From: Sternotherus odoratus
Lineage: Eukaryota > Chordata > Testudines > Kinosternidae
Direction of reading: 5' to 3'
NCBI GenBank assembly: GCA_032164245.1
Contig: JAVMKO010000003.1
Span: 86,906,390 to 86,970,389 of the forward strand
DNA length: 64,000 nucleotides
The translations under genes and the position numbers were made by a program. Positions 53,300-64,000 of the stretch are shown one piece after another. The stretch's first letter is position 1; every line of letters starts with the position of its first letter. The notes under the pieces are model-generated. The model searched no databases. It was not told where the DNA came from and saw only the letters and a program-made list of their open reading frames with translations.

Positions 53300-53685
53300 T
53301 TAAAAAGACATTATAGGCAGAGAGCTCTGTAAAAAGCTTTGAGTGCCTTATTCTTATATAATACATTAAATATTTCCATCCATAGCATCCACATTAGACA
53401 TTCAAGGGCAACACAAGTGGTAGTGGAAAATCTTTACTATTTTACCCTTTTCTCTAAGAAACAACACAAATCAGTTTGGTCTCCATGTCCACCAAATTCT
53501 TGAGCTCATTGCAAAAGTTGTCAACAAGTATTGTGGTTTCCATGCTATGAAGACTCACCTATAAAAATACACTAAATACCCGGCTACAATACAAACTTAC
53601 CTTTACAATGTTAGGCTGGCATAGCTCTGTATTAATCCTAATTATGCCTTTCCAAAATCAAATTTTAAAAACCCATATGTCAATC

Positions 53686-54450
53686 TGTCAAGGTGTCTTT
53701 CCCCACTCTGAACTCGAGGGTAAAGATGTGGGGACCCCGCATGAAAGAAGAAATAACCCTCCAAGCTTATTTTACCAGTTTAGGTTAAAACTTTTCCCCC
53801 AAAACCCAAACATCTCCAGTTGGGACTTGGAATAACGCTGCCACCACCAATTTGAGCCCCCAAAACCATGGGTTAGGGTAAATTGGAACCCCCCTGTAAC
53901 ACTCTCCAAATCTCCTCCCTTCACCTGGGAGAGATTTGAGAACAAAGACCACAAACCCTCACTTGCTGTGAGACGTGCCTGATCCAAACCAGGATCAATT
54001 AAATAGAAACAAGCAGGCAGAATTTTAAAGGAAGATTTTACTAAAAGGAAAAGAAGGAGCATAAACCCCTTGTACAGAAATCAATAGAGGAACAACTCAC
54101 TGGCATCACATAATATAACGGACACCCCCACCCACCCCTGTTTTCTGGGAATTCTTCCACTGCTACAGCTTAACAGCAAAGAAACACCGTGGACCAATTA
54201 TCAAATGATTCAGTTCAAGCTTACAAATCACTTACTACTTAGAAGCTTATAGAAATGTGGAATAGAGACAGAAGGTTATTTCGCCACACCTAGCGAACAC
54301 ACCAGAGCCAGAGGGAGAGGAGGAGAAACTGAAAGTAAAAGCCCTTTCCTTTGTTCCTAAGGTTGATTACATCATCTCCCTCTCTCGGTTGCATCAGGTT
54401 AACCCTTCACAGGTAAAACAGTAATTCTAAGCTACTTTATACTTATGACA
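53686..54450. repeat. Probable LTR-like dispersed repeat
   Basis: It starts TGTCAAGGTGTCTTTCCCCACTC and ends TACTTATGACA. TGTCA/TGACA ends in inverted orientation, a length of about 765 bp and no coding signal suit a solitary LTR or a large MITE. Internal blocks such as GGTAAAGATGTGGGGACCCCGCATG and GTAATTCTAAGCTACTTTATAC are shared with an abundant turtle repeat. I found no target duplication, so the class is uncertain. Confidence 0.5.
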
Positions 54451-55179
54451 CACCAAAACAAAAGACAGGAGGGAAAGTGTGTTTTTTGGGCAAAGATCTA
54501 GCCTTGATTAGGCCAACAAATGTGAGTTAAATAGGCTTTTGAGCACTCCATAGTCTCATCATTAGCAACATAAACTGGGTGAGGAAATACTTCCTGCCCT
54601 TCCTAAACATCTTAATCATAGATTTGTGTTTGCAATTACTTCTCACCTTCCCCACCCCCCAAGGAAAGGATGTTGGGAAACCAAAGAGTACTTAACTCGA
54701 GCCAGTCATCTTAACAAATGAATCCAGTTCTCATTGAAGTAAGTTTAAAATATTGGATATTTGGGACTGTTCTTCTGTAAGCAGATAATCTACCCCATTT
54801 AAAAAAAAAAACACGGTCCAAAGTATAATTTCTTTGAAGATATATTGTCAGGGAAAAATCCTAAAATCGATATCCTAGCCTTTGCTCAAGCAAAACACTA
54901 AAGACTCAATGAGTTTTGAATAAGGACTTAATGATTTGGTACATAGCCCTTCACCTTTCATGAAAGGTATTTAAAAAAAGAACAAAGTAGGTTGTTCCAT
55001 GAAAATAGGCGCAATAATTTGAAATGAGAAGGAAACAATGAGGCAATAGATTAGTCAAAATTAATTTTTTTCCTAACAGCTGACAGTCTCTCCCCACGCC
55101 TCCACCCCCACCCCAAGCTTGACCTTTTCTGCCCTGTCCCCTCCAAACTGTCCCAGTCATTTCATGTTGGAGGTGCTTG
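54451..55179. other. Intergenic, no gene seen
   Basis: AT-rich sequence with an A10 tract near 54800. Nothing else supported. Confidence 0.6.
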
Positions 55180-56165
55180 ATGTCATTCAGAACTGTTCAT
55201 TTCCATGTTAGTCACGGTCTTCCTTTCTTTTTTCTTGTGTTTTCTGTCTTCCATTCCAGGGTGGTATTTGGTAAGTGTTCTTTTTCCATTCTCAGCACAT
55301 GTCCCAGCCACTGATGTCATGTCCTGTAGATTATTTGTGAGAGGGTGCCTTGTCATTTTTCTGACTTCTTCATTCATCTTCCTATCTTTATATGTTATTC
55401 CCAATATTCTTCTCAGACATTTGTGAGTTTTTGGGTATCTTTCTTGGTACGTTGTCATGTCTTACTGCTATATGTTGTGAAGCCAATAACAATTGCTTTG
55501 TACACATTCAGTTTTTTCTTGAGGGAGAGGTTTTTGAGTTGCCAGATGTTTCCAAGTCTTCCAAATGAAGTGTTTGCCTCCCAATTTGACTTATTCCCTC
55601 AGAACTGGTACCATCTTGGTTGATGGTACTTCCAAGATTCGTAAAACTGTCCAACTTCTCCAGTTTCTCTTCAATTTGGATTTCTGTCCCTATAGTCCCC
55701 ATTAACATGATTTTACATTTCTTTGCATTGTACTTCAAACCTATCTTCTCCATTACTTATTTTACTTGTTTTGTGCTTTTTTGTAGTCCGCTGGCATCTT
55801 CGTTGATAAGAACAATGTTGACAGCAAAGTCTAGATCAAATAGCCTTGAATTGTTCCATTTTAGGCCATATTATAGATATCTATATCTATATAGATATCT
55901 ATATCTATATAGATATCTATATCTATATATCTATATATCTATATATATATATATCACTATCACATTGTTTTAATCCATAGTCAATAACTAGCATCAACTT
56001 AAAAGGCGACAGGATGCATCTCTGCCTTAAACCTGTCTTGATGCTGATTGGCTTACTCAATCCATTTTCCATTTTAATGCAGCATTTTGAGTTGGCATAG
56101 AATGTTGATTAATTTTGTTGGAATTCCATATTGTTCCACAATTTTCCACCAGCGCCAGTCCCAAG
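55180..56165 (-). pseudogene. Decayed RTE-like LINE reverse transcriptase
   Basis: Read on the minus strand in pieces: YGIPTKLINI and GLRQRCILSP near 56000-56140, FDLDFAVNIVLINEDASGLQ near 55780-55840 (the catalytic FADD is mutated), MEKIGLKYNAKKCKIMLMG at 55700-55753, FTNLGSTINQDG, and CLRRILGITYKDRKMNEEVRK near 55370-55420. The order and motifs fit RTE/BovB-type LINEs, whose C-terminal end has the CLRRILGI.W.DR..NEEV motif. Frameshifts and an AT microsatellite break it. Family assignment from recognition. Confidence 0.75.
55871..55956. repeat. AT-rich ATATCT microsatellite
   Basis: Repeats of TATAGATATCTATATCTA grading into (AT)n, inside the RTE-like remnant. Self-complementary, so cruciform-prone. 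Confidence 0.95.
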
Positions 56166-56221
56166 CCCGGATCAAAAAGGAGGAGGGTTCATCGATGGGG
56201 CGGCTTCCCATCACTGTGACA

Positions 56222-56258
<37 letters not shown>
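56147..56258 (+). repeat. Poly(A)-tailed retroposed fragment
   Basis: CCAGTCCCAAGCCCGGATCAAAAAGGAGGAGGGTTCATCGATGGGGCGGCTTCCCATCACTGTG, then ACAC and about 36 A. The motif CCCAAGCCCGGAT..GAGGGTT is shared by RTE-related LINE/SINE tails in vertebrates (recognition). It abuts the minus-strand RTE remnant. Confidence 0.55.
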
Positions 56259-56259
<1 letters not shown>

Positions 56260-57083
56260 TTCTAGCTACAGAAACTGCTCACATAAACCCCAGTACACGA
56301 GTCAAAGCCAAAAATGAGATCTGAGAATCGAGAGCTTAAAATGGTTTGTTTTCTAAGTAATTAATTCCAGGTTCCTAGTCTAATGCCTAACAAATCCTGG
56401 AAGTCAACACTACAGTTTTAAAGTTTTGATTGTTTTGGTTTTATGGTTTTAGGAGTATGTAAAAGAGCAAAACACTCTGCGAGAAAGACAGATGCCAAAT
56501 AATAATGTCTAGAGCCTCCACTGCTTGGAGGCAATGTGATTTTTATCTACTTTGAACCAATGTTAGTTATCACCACTCATAACAAGGGTTAAAAGGGTCA
56601 AGGTATCAATAGCAAAAAAAAAAAAAAGAAAGAAAAAAAAAAAAAGCTTTTGAATCATTTGTGCATCCTGCATATAGTATGGCTGCACTCATAAAGCTCT
56701 CCTCTAACAAGGCATTAATAGGAGTCTTCTGTACTGTGCAAGTGCACTACAACATAATTGAAAGCAATGGTTGGCAATGTGAGCTCTGGCTTCTGTTGCA
56801 TAACAAGGTGAAGATTTTACATAATACTCAAGCAGAGTATTGAAATAATGTAAAACACCGGCCAAACAGACCTTAGCCAAACACCTTGCAAACGTTAACA
56901 AAATAAAATAGTAGAAAGCTGCCTAGGTGCAAACTACTGACTTGCCACTTCATACCAAACTGCTGTGATATATTATGTAACATTGAATAATACAGTGTTT
57001 CAGGTTCTAATATTATGTGAAATGTTAACAGTGATTTCCACTGGAAATAAAAGCAATCTCTGCTATCTTGATGCAGTGAAATG

Positions 57084-57320
57084 AGAGAGACAAGGTAGGT
57101 GAGGTAATATCTTTATTGGGACCAACTGCTGTTGATGAAACAGAAACGCTTTGGAGTTCGGAGCTACACATCTCTTATTCAGGTATGGGAAAGGTAATCT
57201 GTCACAGTTCAATATAAGGTGGAACAGATTGTTAAACATAAGGAGTTAATGCTTTTTGTAAGAGATCATTCAAAATGAAACAGACAATTAGCAACTGTGC
57301 TGTCACAGAGAAAAAGAGAA
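57084..57320. repeat. Dispersed repeat with GAGGTAATATCTTTATTGG signature
   Basis: GAGAGACAAGGTAGGTGAGGTAATATC, TTATTGGGACCAACTG, CTCTTATTCAGGTATGGGAAAGG and AAGGTGGAACAGATTGTTAAACATAA follow a common reptile dispersed repeat. Its intact versions have a CTGAAGA/GAAA box like that of the Penelope arms, but this copy is degraded. Confidence 0.5.
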
Positions 57321-58095
57321 CAAGTTACAAATTGTTGTAATGAAACATAAAACCAGTCCATGAGTCCATGATTTTTAGTGTCTAGCAAAGTTATGAATTT
57401 AAGTTACAAATTCAGTGACACGGGCACGCTGATGCTGCTCAGATCTATTTATTGAACTGAATTCTACTTTACTACCTTTCCTCCCCAAAGCTATTAGAAC
57501 AATATCATTAGCAATACTGACCTGGTCAGGTGAGTGAAATAGAAGTCTAATTTGTAGACTGGTGCAGTTCAGTGCCAATGTTTCTGTGATCTTTTAGTCA
57601 GGGTTGAGGCATAGGGGGAGAATGCAGGAGGGAAATGAGTGTGGACTTTTCAATAAATAGTCTTTATCTGTGAAACTCCTGGCTTCAGGGAACCCCTCTT
57701 TCTTGTTCAATCCTCTAGCAATACTTAAGTCATAGAGAACATTCAGTTGACCAAATCCAGGGTGAAACTTTGGAGTACAACAATCCAGGCATTTTCAGTG
57801 ACGGCCAACTGACAACGGAACTCCCTGCTTCTGTGAATCAAGGTTACCACGTCTCATTTTTTTAAGAGCTCAGTAGAAGATAAACTCTTCACAAAGGCCT
57901 TTCCTTCATAAAGGACACAAAGTAACATGGATATCCCCACACTTTCCCCATAGCATGATCCTTCTAAATAACTCTGCTGAAGAAGGCACAGAAAAGATGT
58001 CTTATACTTAGACAGTTATGGAGGTCAGAATGTTCAGCTGGTGTACATTGGTGTTGCTCCACTGATTTCTTAAGCTTTCATTGACTTCTCAGGGG

Positions 58096-58193
58096 GCCGG
58101 ATTCTTTCTTCACTTACACCGGTGTCATTTCAGTTACTTCATTGGAGAGACTCCTGATTTTCAGTGGTGCAAGTGTAAGGAGAATCCAGTCCA
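58096..58193. repeat. Short palindromic interspersed repeat
   Basis: GGATTCTTTCTTCACTTACACC and the inverted counterpart GTGCAAGTGTAAGGAGAATCC enclose CAGTTACTTCATTGGAG / CTCCTGATTTTCAGTG. An ancient amniote-type palindromic repeat; the family name is uncertain. Confidence 0.5.
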
Positions 58194-59404
58194 GTACACA
58201 GATAAAAGGTGAAAGGTGTTCCAGAGAGACATGGATAGGAAAACAAAGTCCACATTGCCTCATGTTTCATATCTCATGGAGGGACATAATTACAGAATAA
58301 TTTATTCTCCCGAGTCATTTTCATAGGCTTAATATTCATTGGTACCGGTGAGCACTCAGTGTGGTATTTCTCATTGAGGAGGGAGTGTAGGAGGTTTATG
58401 TGGCAGAGTGAAAGATGAAAAATCACAGCATTGGCGCAAAGGAGTGGAAATGGCTTTGAGAAAACAATGTAAATCCTGATATGCCACTGCAAAACACAGC
58501 AGCAGCATGTCTGCCATGTGTAGTGGAAGGCGTGCATACAGCATGCTGACTACTGCTGGAGATTCAAATTTCCAGTGCTGGATCTAAGACAAGATAATTG
58601 CAGAGAATTTTGCATTGTCCTGTTTGTAAGTAAGTTAGACTGGCAACCTGCAAAATCAAATGGCACAACATGCTCAGAACGTATACCACTGACAGTTTAA
58701 GTGGACACTGAATAGGCAGCAGCATGCTGCGTAATGTTTTCACTCTGAGAATAGTTCATCTAGTTTCAAGCAGTTTCTCTTATTCACCAGGTTCAAATTC
58801 CCTCTTCCCCATATCAGGCTTGAAAAAAGCTTGATTTTGCCACCAAATTTCTTTATGGCATAAATGTAGATACGTGGGAGTTTGGCCATTGATTTCAGTG
58901 GAGTCAGGATTTCAGCCTAAGACTAACTCTGCGATCATTGCCAGTGGTTGCTTAGTTGTGTTGATCTGTTGTTGTTTGTGCCACTGTTGGTTTCCAGGGA
59001 AAAATATATAATGTCCAATTCCTTCAGTTTCATTAAAGATGCATCCCTCAGGGATGCTTGTTTGTCTTTGGGATCAGCTAAAGATTTTCTGTATCTGTAT
59101 GCACCAGGACGATAAAACAACGGCCACACAGTATCTTGACATTCCATTGCAATGCACTTGGCATGATATTGCAGTAGGTGGTGGGATTGAGTCACAGTGC
59201 TGGAATGGAACAGCACAAGACAATGGCAGACCGTACGGCAATTATTTGTGGCTTTCTGACTCCAACTGATTGCCGAGTGCCTCTTGGAGCTCCTCAAGGT
59301 GGAGTGCCACTGATGAAGAATACTGCCTAATGTGCTGTATATGAGCAGTGAGAAGCAGCAAGGTCTACAAAAATGAGCACAGAGTTCAGAACTTCTGAGT
59401 TCTA

Positions 59405-59560
59405 ATTCCCACTCTGTCTTGATTCATTGTGTGGCTTTTGGCAAAATACTTCACCTCACGGCCTCCATTTGTAACACAGGGTGACTGCCTACTTCCCTCC
59501 CAAGACTATTGTGAGGAGTTCTTACTTAATGCTTGTATAGCACTTTGAATGTGTATAGGT
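59405..59560 (+). repeat. MIR SINE fragment
   Basis: GTGTGGCTTTTGGCAAAATACTTCACCTCACGGCCTCCATTTGTAACACAGGGTGA, TATTGTGAGGAGTTCTTACTTAATGCTTGTATAGCACTTTGA follows the MIR 3' half. Confidence 0.75.
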
Positions 59561-62500
59561 TTGGCGCAATTTGGTAATTTTAAAAATAATTTTGGATAAT
59601 ATTACTGTTTCTTTTAAAGCATTTTTTCTATTTTGATTTATTTAAATTTTCATAGTCATGGAAAATTATGAGGTTTAAGCATTTTTTAATCTTTATTAAT
59701 CTAAATTTTCACAGTTGCCAGAAATTATGGCAGGGAGACAAAAAAATTATTTAATGGCAGTAGACACAGATTCAAAAAGTTAAAGCTCTATAACTATTAC
59801 AAAACAAATGGTCAACATCACGTCAAGATATACAAATTAAATATCTTTATAAATCACACAAGTTCTCAGGTGACATTTTTCTTGTGCTATCTGTAAATGT
59901 CAGTTACTATCACTGGATATATTCTCCCTTTGGTTTGCAGTGAAATCAATGCAGTGAAATCAACATTTACCAATAAAAATCAAATCTTTCAAGCCTAAAT
60001 ATGTATTTGTATGTACTTATTTGTTCCAGCGATACTTTTAAACATGTTTTGCTTCACTATGCTGTGCAACCTGCCTTGCTGAGTTAGCAAGCATCTACTG
60101 CTGTAACACCTGTCCTTCCTCCATCAACACCCTACTGTTTTACCGCCCCTTCACTGCAGGACTCAGATTTTATTATATTGGGGCCATACTATAGGCAGAG
60201 CAGTTAGACACCCCTGTAAGTCATGAGTTAAGTTTGCCCAGTACTTTCCATTTCCCTGCAACTTTGTCAAACTTTAAACATATGGGCTGAAATTTTCCAA
60301 GTCAGCTATCTGCTTCAAGCTGATTTTTCTGGAACATTTCAGCAAAAGCAGTTCAGTCATTTCTCAGAGCAGGGCTGGAGAAAATACTTGAATTTTGCCC
60401 ATACTAATAAAAATAACTATTAATTGACAAACTCAAGCAGCTCCAGCCTTTGGAGTAGGAATTTTAAATTTAAGGGGAGGTTATCTTTGTGTCAGATATG
60501 TGCCCTTCACTCTCCTTTGATAAAAATCTACCCAAATTTGGCAGTTCTGAGACACTGAATATCTTGGCTCACACATGATCAGTTGGGAATTTAGCTGCCA
60601 AACTAATGCTAGACTTCATCTGCACTGAGCATGCACCATCCTCTCCCAGTTCCTACTTACTGACCAGACTGCGCGAGTGCCATGTCTACAAAGTGTGTGA
60701 ACTTATTTCATTCCAGGACTATAGGGATTGTGCAGGACTTTCCCAGCAAGTGCTCTTCCCAGTAGCTGAGGCCCCAATAGCATGGAGCATGGTATGAGGC
60801 AGGAGCCCAGTGGAAAAATTAATATGTGATCATGTAATTAAACATTGTATCACCATGCATGTCCACAAGAGGACTGAATTAAGGTGTCACAGGCACCCTT
60901 AGCTTTGGCATTCCCTAACTTTTCAGTGCTTGACTTTGGAAACTTAACTGTCTTTTAATATAGTTTTTTGTATGTACTAAGTGACTAGATTAGACAACAT
61001 GTAGATGGGCCACAGGAATAGTCCCATGGTCTGTATTTCTACTCAATATGTTGCCATATGTTGCTGGTTTCATCTTGTTTGAGTGCCTGCAATTTGACCT
61101 AAAGGTCAAAATATAGGGGAGTACGCTATAATGGTCTTGCTGGCAGAAGTCAGTTTTTATACTTTGCAGCCTCATTAGATGGCATTAATCACAGGATAGA
61201 GACAAGCAAAGCCAGAATTGATCCTGCGTGACTCAGTCCTAAATGAATGGAAAATGACTGCCTGGTTTGCCAAGGTGGAGCAACAATGGCAGGACAAATC
61301 TGTGATTTGGATGAAGCTTTAGTTCTTTATGGCACTTCCTTTCAGTTTTGCGTTTCAGCTGTGGTTTGGGGAATTTGCAATATGAAAGACAGTTTTGCAA
61401 GAGGATTGTTCAAACACGATGAAAATGTCTCTGGGTTTGGAAAAATATATTGATTTATTGATGTGTAACTTGAAAATGTTTTCATTTCTCTTTTCTATTA
61501 AGGACAGGGCTACCCGTTATTCCACATACGTAAGGATCATGGTATTGTGTCATCCCTTATTTTGTAGCATCGATGAGGGCATGTTATTAAACCACCCTTT
61601 CCCACTCTTCCATTAAAAAAAAATGCAAAATCACACAGGTAGAAAAGCAGTATGTTGTGGAAGTGCTTTATGTGCAGTCTTTAGGTTTGTGACCAGGGTC
61701 CCGGGAGGCTACACTGAGGTTACTTAATTGGGGCAAGCTACAAAGAATGGGACAGACAATCCCCAAAGCTGGTGGTCATTCCAATACTTAGGTCCACCAA
61801 GCTAACCAAAAAACAGCTTCTATAATACCCTACTGATTACCCAGAAGCCAAAACAGTTTCCTTAAAGCAACCCAGCCTTGGGCTTACACCCAGACACCCA
61901 AGTCAAATATGATGAGAGATTAATCTGAAAATCTGATTCATCATAGAAGAAAGTTCTATGAATCCCAAAGGATCAGACACATTAACCTGGGAGGTAATGA
62001 CTATTTCAGATCTTACCCAATTCTTATTAACTAAACTAAAATTATTTAAATAGAAATGAGAGAGTATTGGTTAAAAGATCAATATACATACAGACATGAA
62101 TATAGTTTTGGAGGTCAGTTTCATAGAAGAAATACAAGCTTTAGTGTTGCAAAGAGTCATTGGATCAGGCTTGAAGCAGTGATGAAATAAACTGATGGCT
62201 TAACTCAAGTCTCTGGTTGCTCCCAAATAAGGGGAAGGTCCTCAGTCCCTTGGTTAGAATGCTCTCATTAGCACAAATCCATACTTCAAAGATCACAGCA
62301 GGAAAGAGGCAAAACTGAGATGTCTCCAGAGCCTTTTATAGCTTCTGTCATGTGGTGGGAACCTATTGTTCTAGTTTGTGGAAAATTGCAGGTAACAAGA
62401 TAGAGTTTAGGGTCACATGATCTAGTCACATGCCCTGGCATGCTTTGCTGAGTCATAGTAGCAGCCATTAGCCATACTCTAGCTAGAACGTTCACATGAA

Positions 62501-64000
62501 AATCCATTTGGTGTAGATAGGCTTCTTCCATGGCCAATTTCTTTGTTGATAAGTCATCAACTTGAATAAACCCTTCATAGTGTGCTGGCTAAATACCTTT
62601 TGGGTGTTACCACAGGAGAAAACTTTTGAAATAACAATACATAGTATTCGTAATTTCAGATACAAATATGATACATGCATGCAAAATACGATTGTCCTAT
62701 TCAGCAAATTATAACTTTTCCATAGACCCCTTACTTGACACACACACTACAAGATTTGTTGCACTTATATAACAGTGGTAGCAACAATGATCTACCTGGT
62801 CATTTTTTAATCATATCATGTCACAGGGTTCAATCCCTTCTGTGGTCTGTTAGAGCAGGATATCTAGAATTGGGGATCATAGATTTTACCACTCATAGAG
62901 TGACTGTGAGCAAGTAATTTAGCCTGTCTGGCCAAGATCTTATCCTCTTCCAGAGAACCCTACAGGAGGATGCTCAGGGGAAAACATCACAACAAGGATT
63001 TCCTCACAGTTACTCATTCTATTTGATGGGAGAGCAGCGTATGCACCTCTTCCTATGTGGAATAGGTTGTGGCAACCATAACCCCCAGAAGCTCTGGGTG
63101 TGTTCTATGCAGAAAAGGGAATGCTTTATTAGCTTTTCTACCTAAATTCTGTGGGACCAGAGGTGTGAACGAAGTGCATCTAACCCAGTCTGCATCCCTT
63201 TGCCCTATGCAGACCTTGAACTCACAAAAGTGGGGGTAAGTTGCCATGGAGGTAGGTGACCTCCTGACTTTAGCACAGGAGTGGGAGGTCCACTTGCGGA
63301 AGATCCCCTGAATGCACAGATCTGATTGGGACAGGGGGAGAATGATGCAGGCCTTTGTGATGAAATGGTCTTGCTTGAAATGTAGATTGTCCAATTTGGG
63401 TGAAAGGTGGCATGAGGCTGTGTAAAACTGTTCTTGAAAGAAAGCCCAGAAAAGAGAGTCACAGAAACAGTGAGACAAGAGTTTCAAGGTTTCAGGTAAA
63501 CTCACATGATTGTTGTAGCAACAGACCCGTTATCTGTGGTTTCTAATAGCATCTAATAATCATCTTCAAAGAAGAGTAAAGACAATTTGGACAGTTTTGG
63601 CGGTTGATTTTTGTTGTCGGGTGTTTTGATTGGGGGATCAGAGGGCTTTGAGTAGATCTTGGCAAATCACTTTACAGGGCAGGAGGCTTGTTTGGGCAGA
63701 ATTGTTCTCACCCTGTTGGCCAGCATCTATCTCATTGTCTACCACCATTCGCTGGGTCTGATCCAGGGATTTACCATCATTCCACTGGGCCTTTTTATTC
63801 CTGATTTTAAAGAATATTTTGACCAGACTGGATTATCAGAGGGAACCAAAAGCCATTGCCATCTCCAAGGGTATGTTCTGAGTAGCTCTTGAGATGCGAA
63901 CATAAGGTTTCTGCTTCCTCTCATTTTACACTTCCTACTTCTTTCCTGTCTCTCTCTTTGCCTCCTGTCTTGTAAAATCCTATCTTAACCATACAAGACA
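59561..64000. other. Intergenic to window end, no gene seen
   Basis: AT-rich sequence without exon signals I can support. Open frames up to 150 codons (63053-63505, minus) show no recognised domain or splice context. Confidence 0.55.

Noticed and set aside
55860..55960. Possible CRISPR-like or satellite array
   Set aside because: It is a simple AT-rich microsatellite without spacers, in a vertebrate genome.
63053..63505. 150-codon minus-strand frame
   Set aside because: No recognised domain, no splice or promoter context, in AT-rich intergenic DNA; could be a piece of an unlisted repeat.
63659..63892. 77-codon frame with a hydrophobic segment
   Set aside because: One hydrophobic stretch is not enough; no conserved motif and no exon signals.

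Overview
The window is vertebrate nuclear DNA: spliced exons with GT-AG introns, no operons, and a heavy load of interspersed repeats. The repeat mix (several CR1 LINE copies, Penelope-like elements carrying GIY-YIG domains, a DIRS element, many hAT-type miniature elements, old MIR SINEs) points to a non-avian sauropsid, most likely a turtle. That taxonomic call is inference from repeat content.

Positions 653-20909 (+) hold the last seven coding exons of ADGRG6 (GPR126), an adhesion GPCR. Every exon has consensus splice sites and compatible phases. Together they encode 409 residues, from just after the autoproteolysis site/tethered agonist through seven transmembrane helices to a long cytoplasmic tail ending in HSTKF. 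The GPS exon and the extracellular region lie upstream of the window. Introns contain a hAT-like MITE (2391-2685), MIR SINEs, a foldback MITE (14001-14176) and a 5'-truncated CR1 (18888-20478) that ends about 250 bp before the last acceptor. The 3' UTR follows 20909.

From about 23.7 kb to 64 kb I find no host protein-coding gene; this looks like intergenic DNA. 23.7-30.5 kb is a nest of two Penelope-like elements (23953-25266 and 28799-30466), each with inverted terminal arms and 13-bp target duplications, plus several GC-rich hAT-type elements. 33.0-34.5 kb is a minus-strand CR1 with an intact 397-codon reverse transcriptase ORF. 42572-46782 is a minus-strand DIRS retroelement with inverted terminal repeats, an internal complementary region, an intact gag-like ORF and an intact tyrosine recombinase, but with nearly all of the RT/RNase H region deleted. 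48.5-50.4 kb is a decayed hAT transposase gene interrupted by a younger MITE with a perfect 8-bp target duplication. 52819-53299 is a 199-bp inverted duplication with only three mismatches. 55.2-56.2 kb is a decayed RTE-like LINE. The rest is mostly unannotated AT-rich DNA.

The best candidates for an unusual system are the RT-deleted DIRS element that keeps gag, recombinase and its circularisation template, and the nearly perfect 199-bp palindrome. The Penelope-like termini also carry hammerhead-ribozyme-like core motifs.
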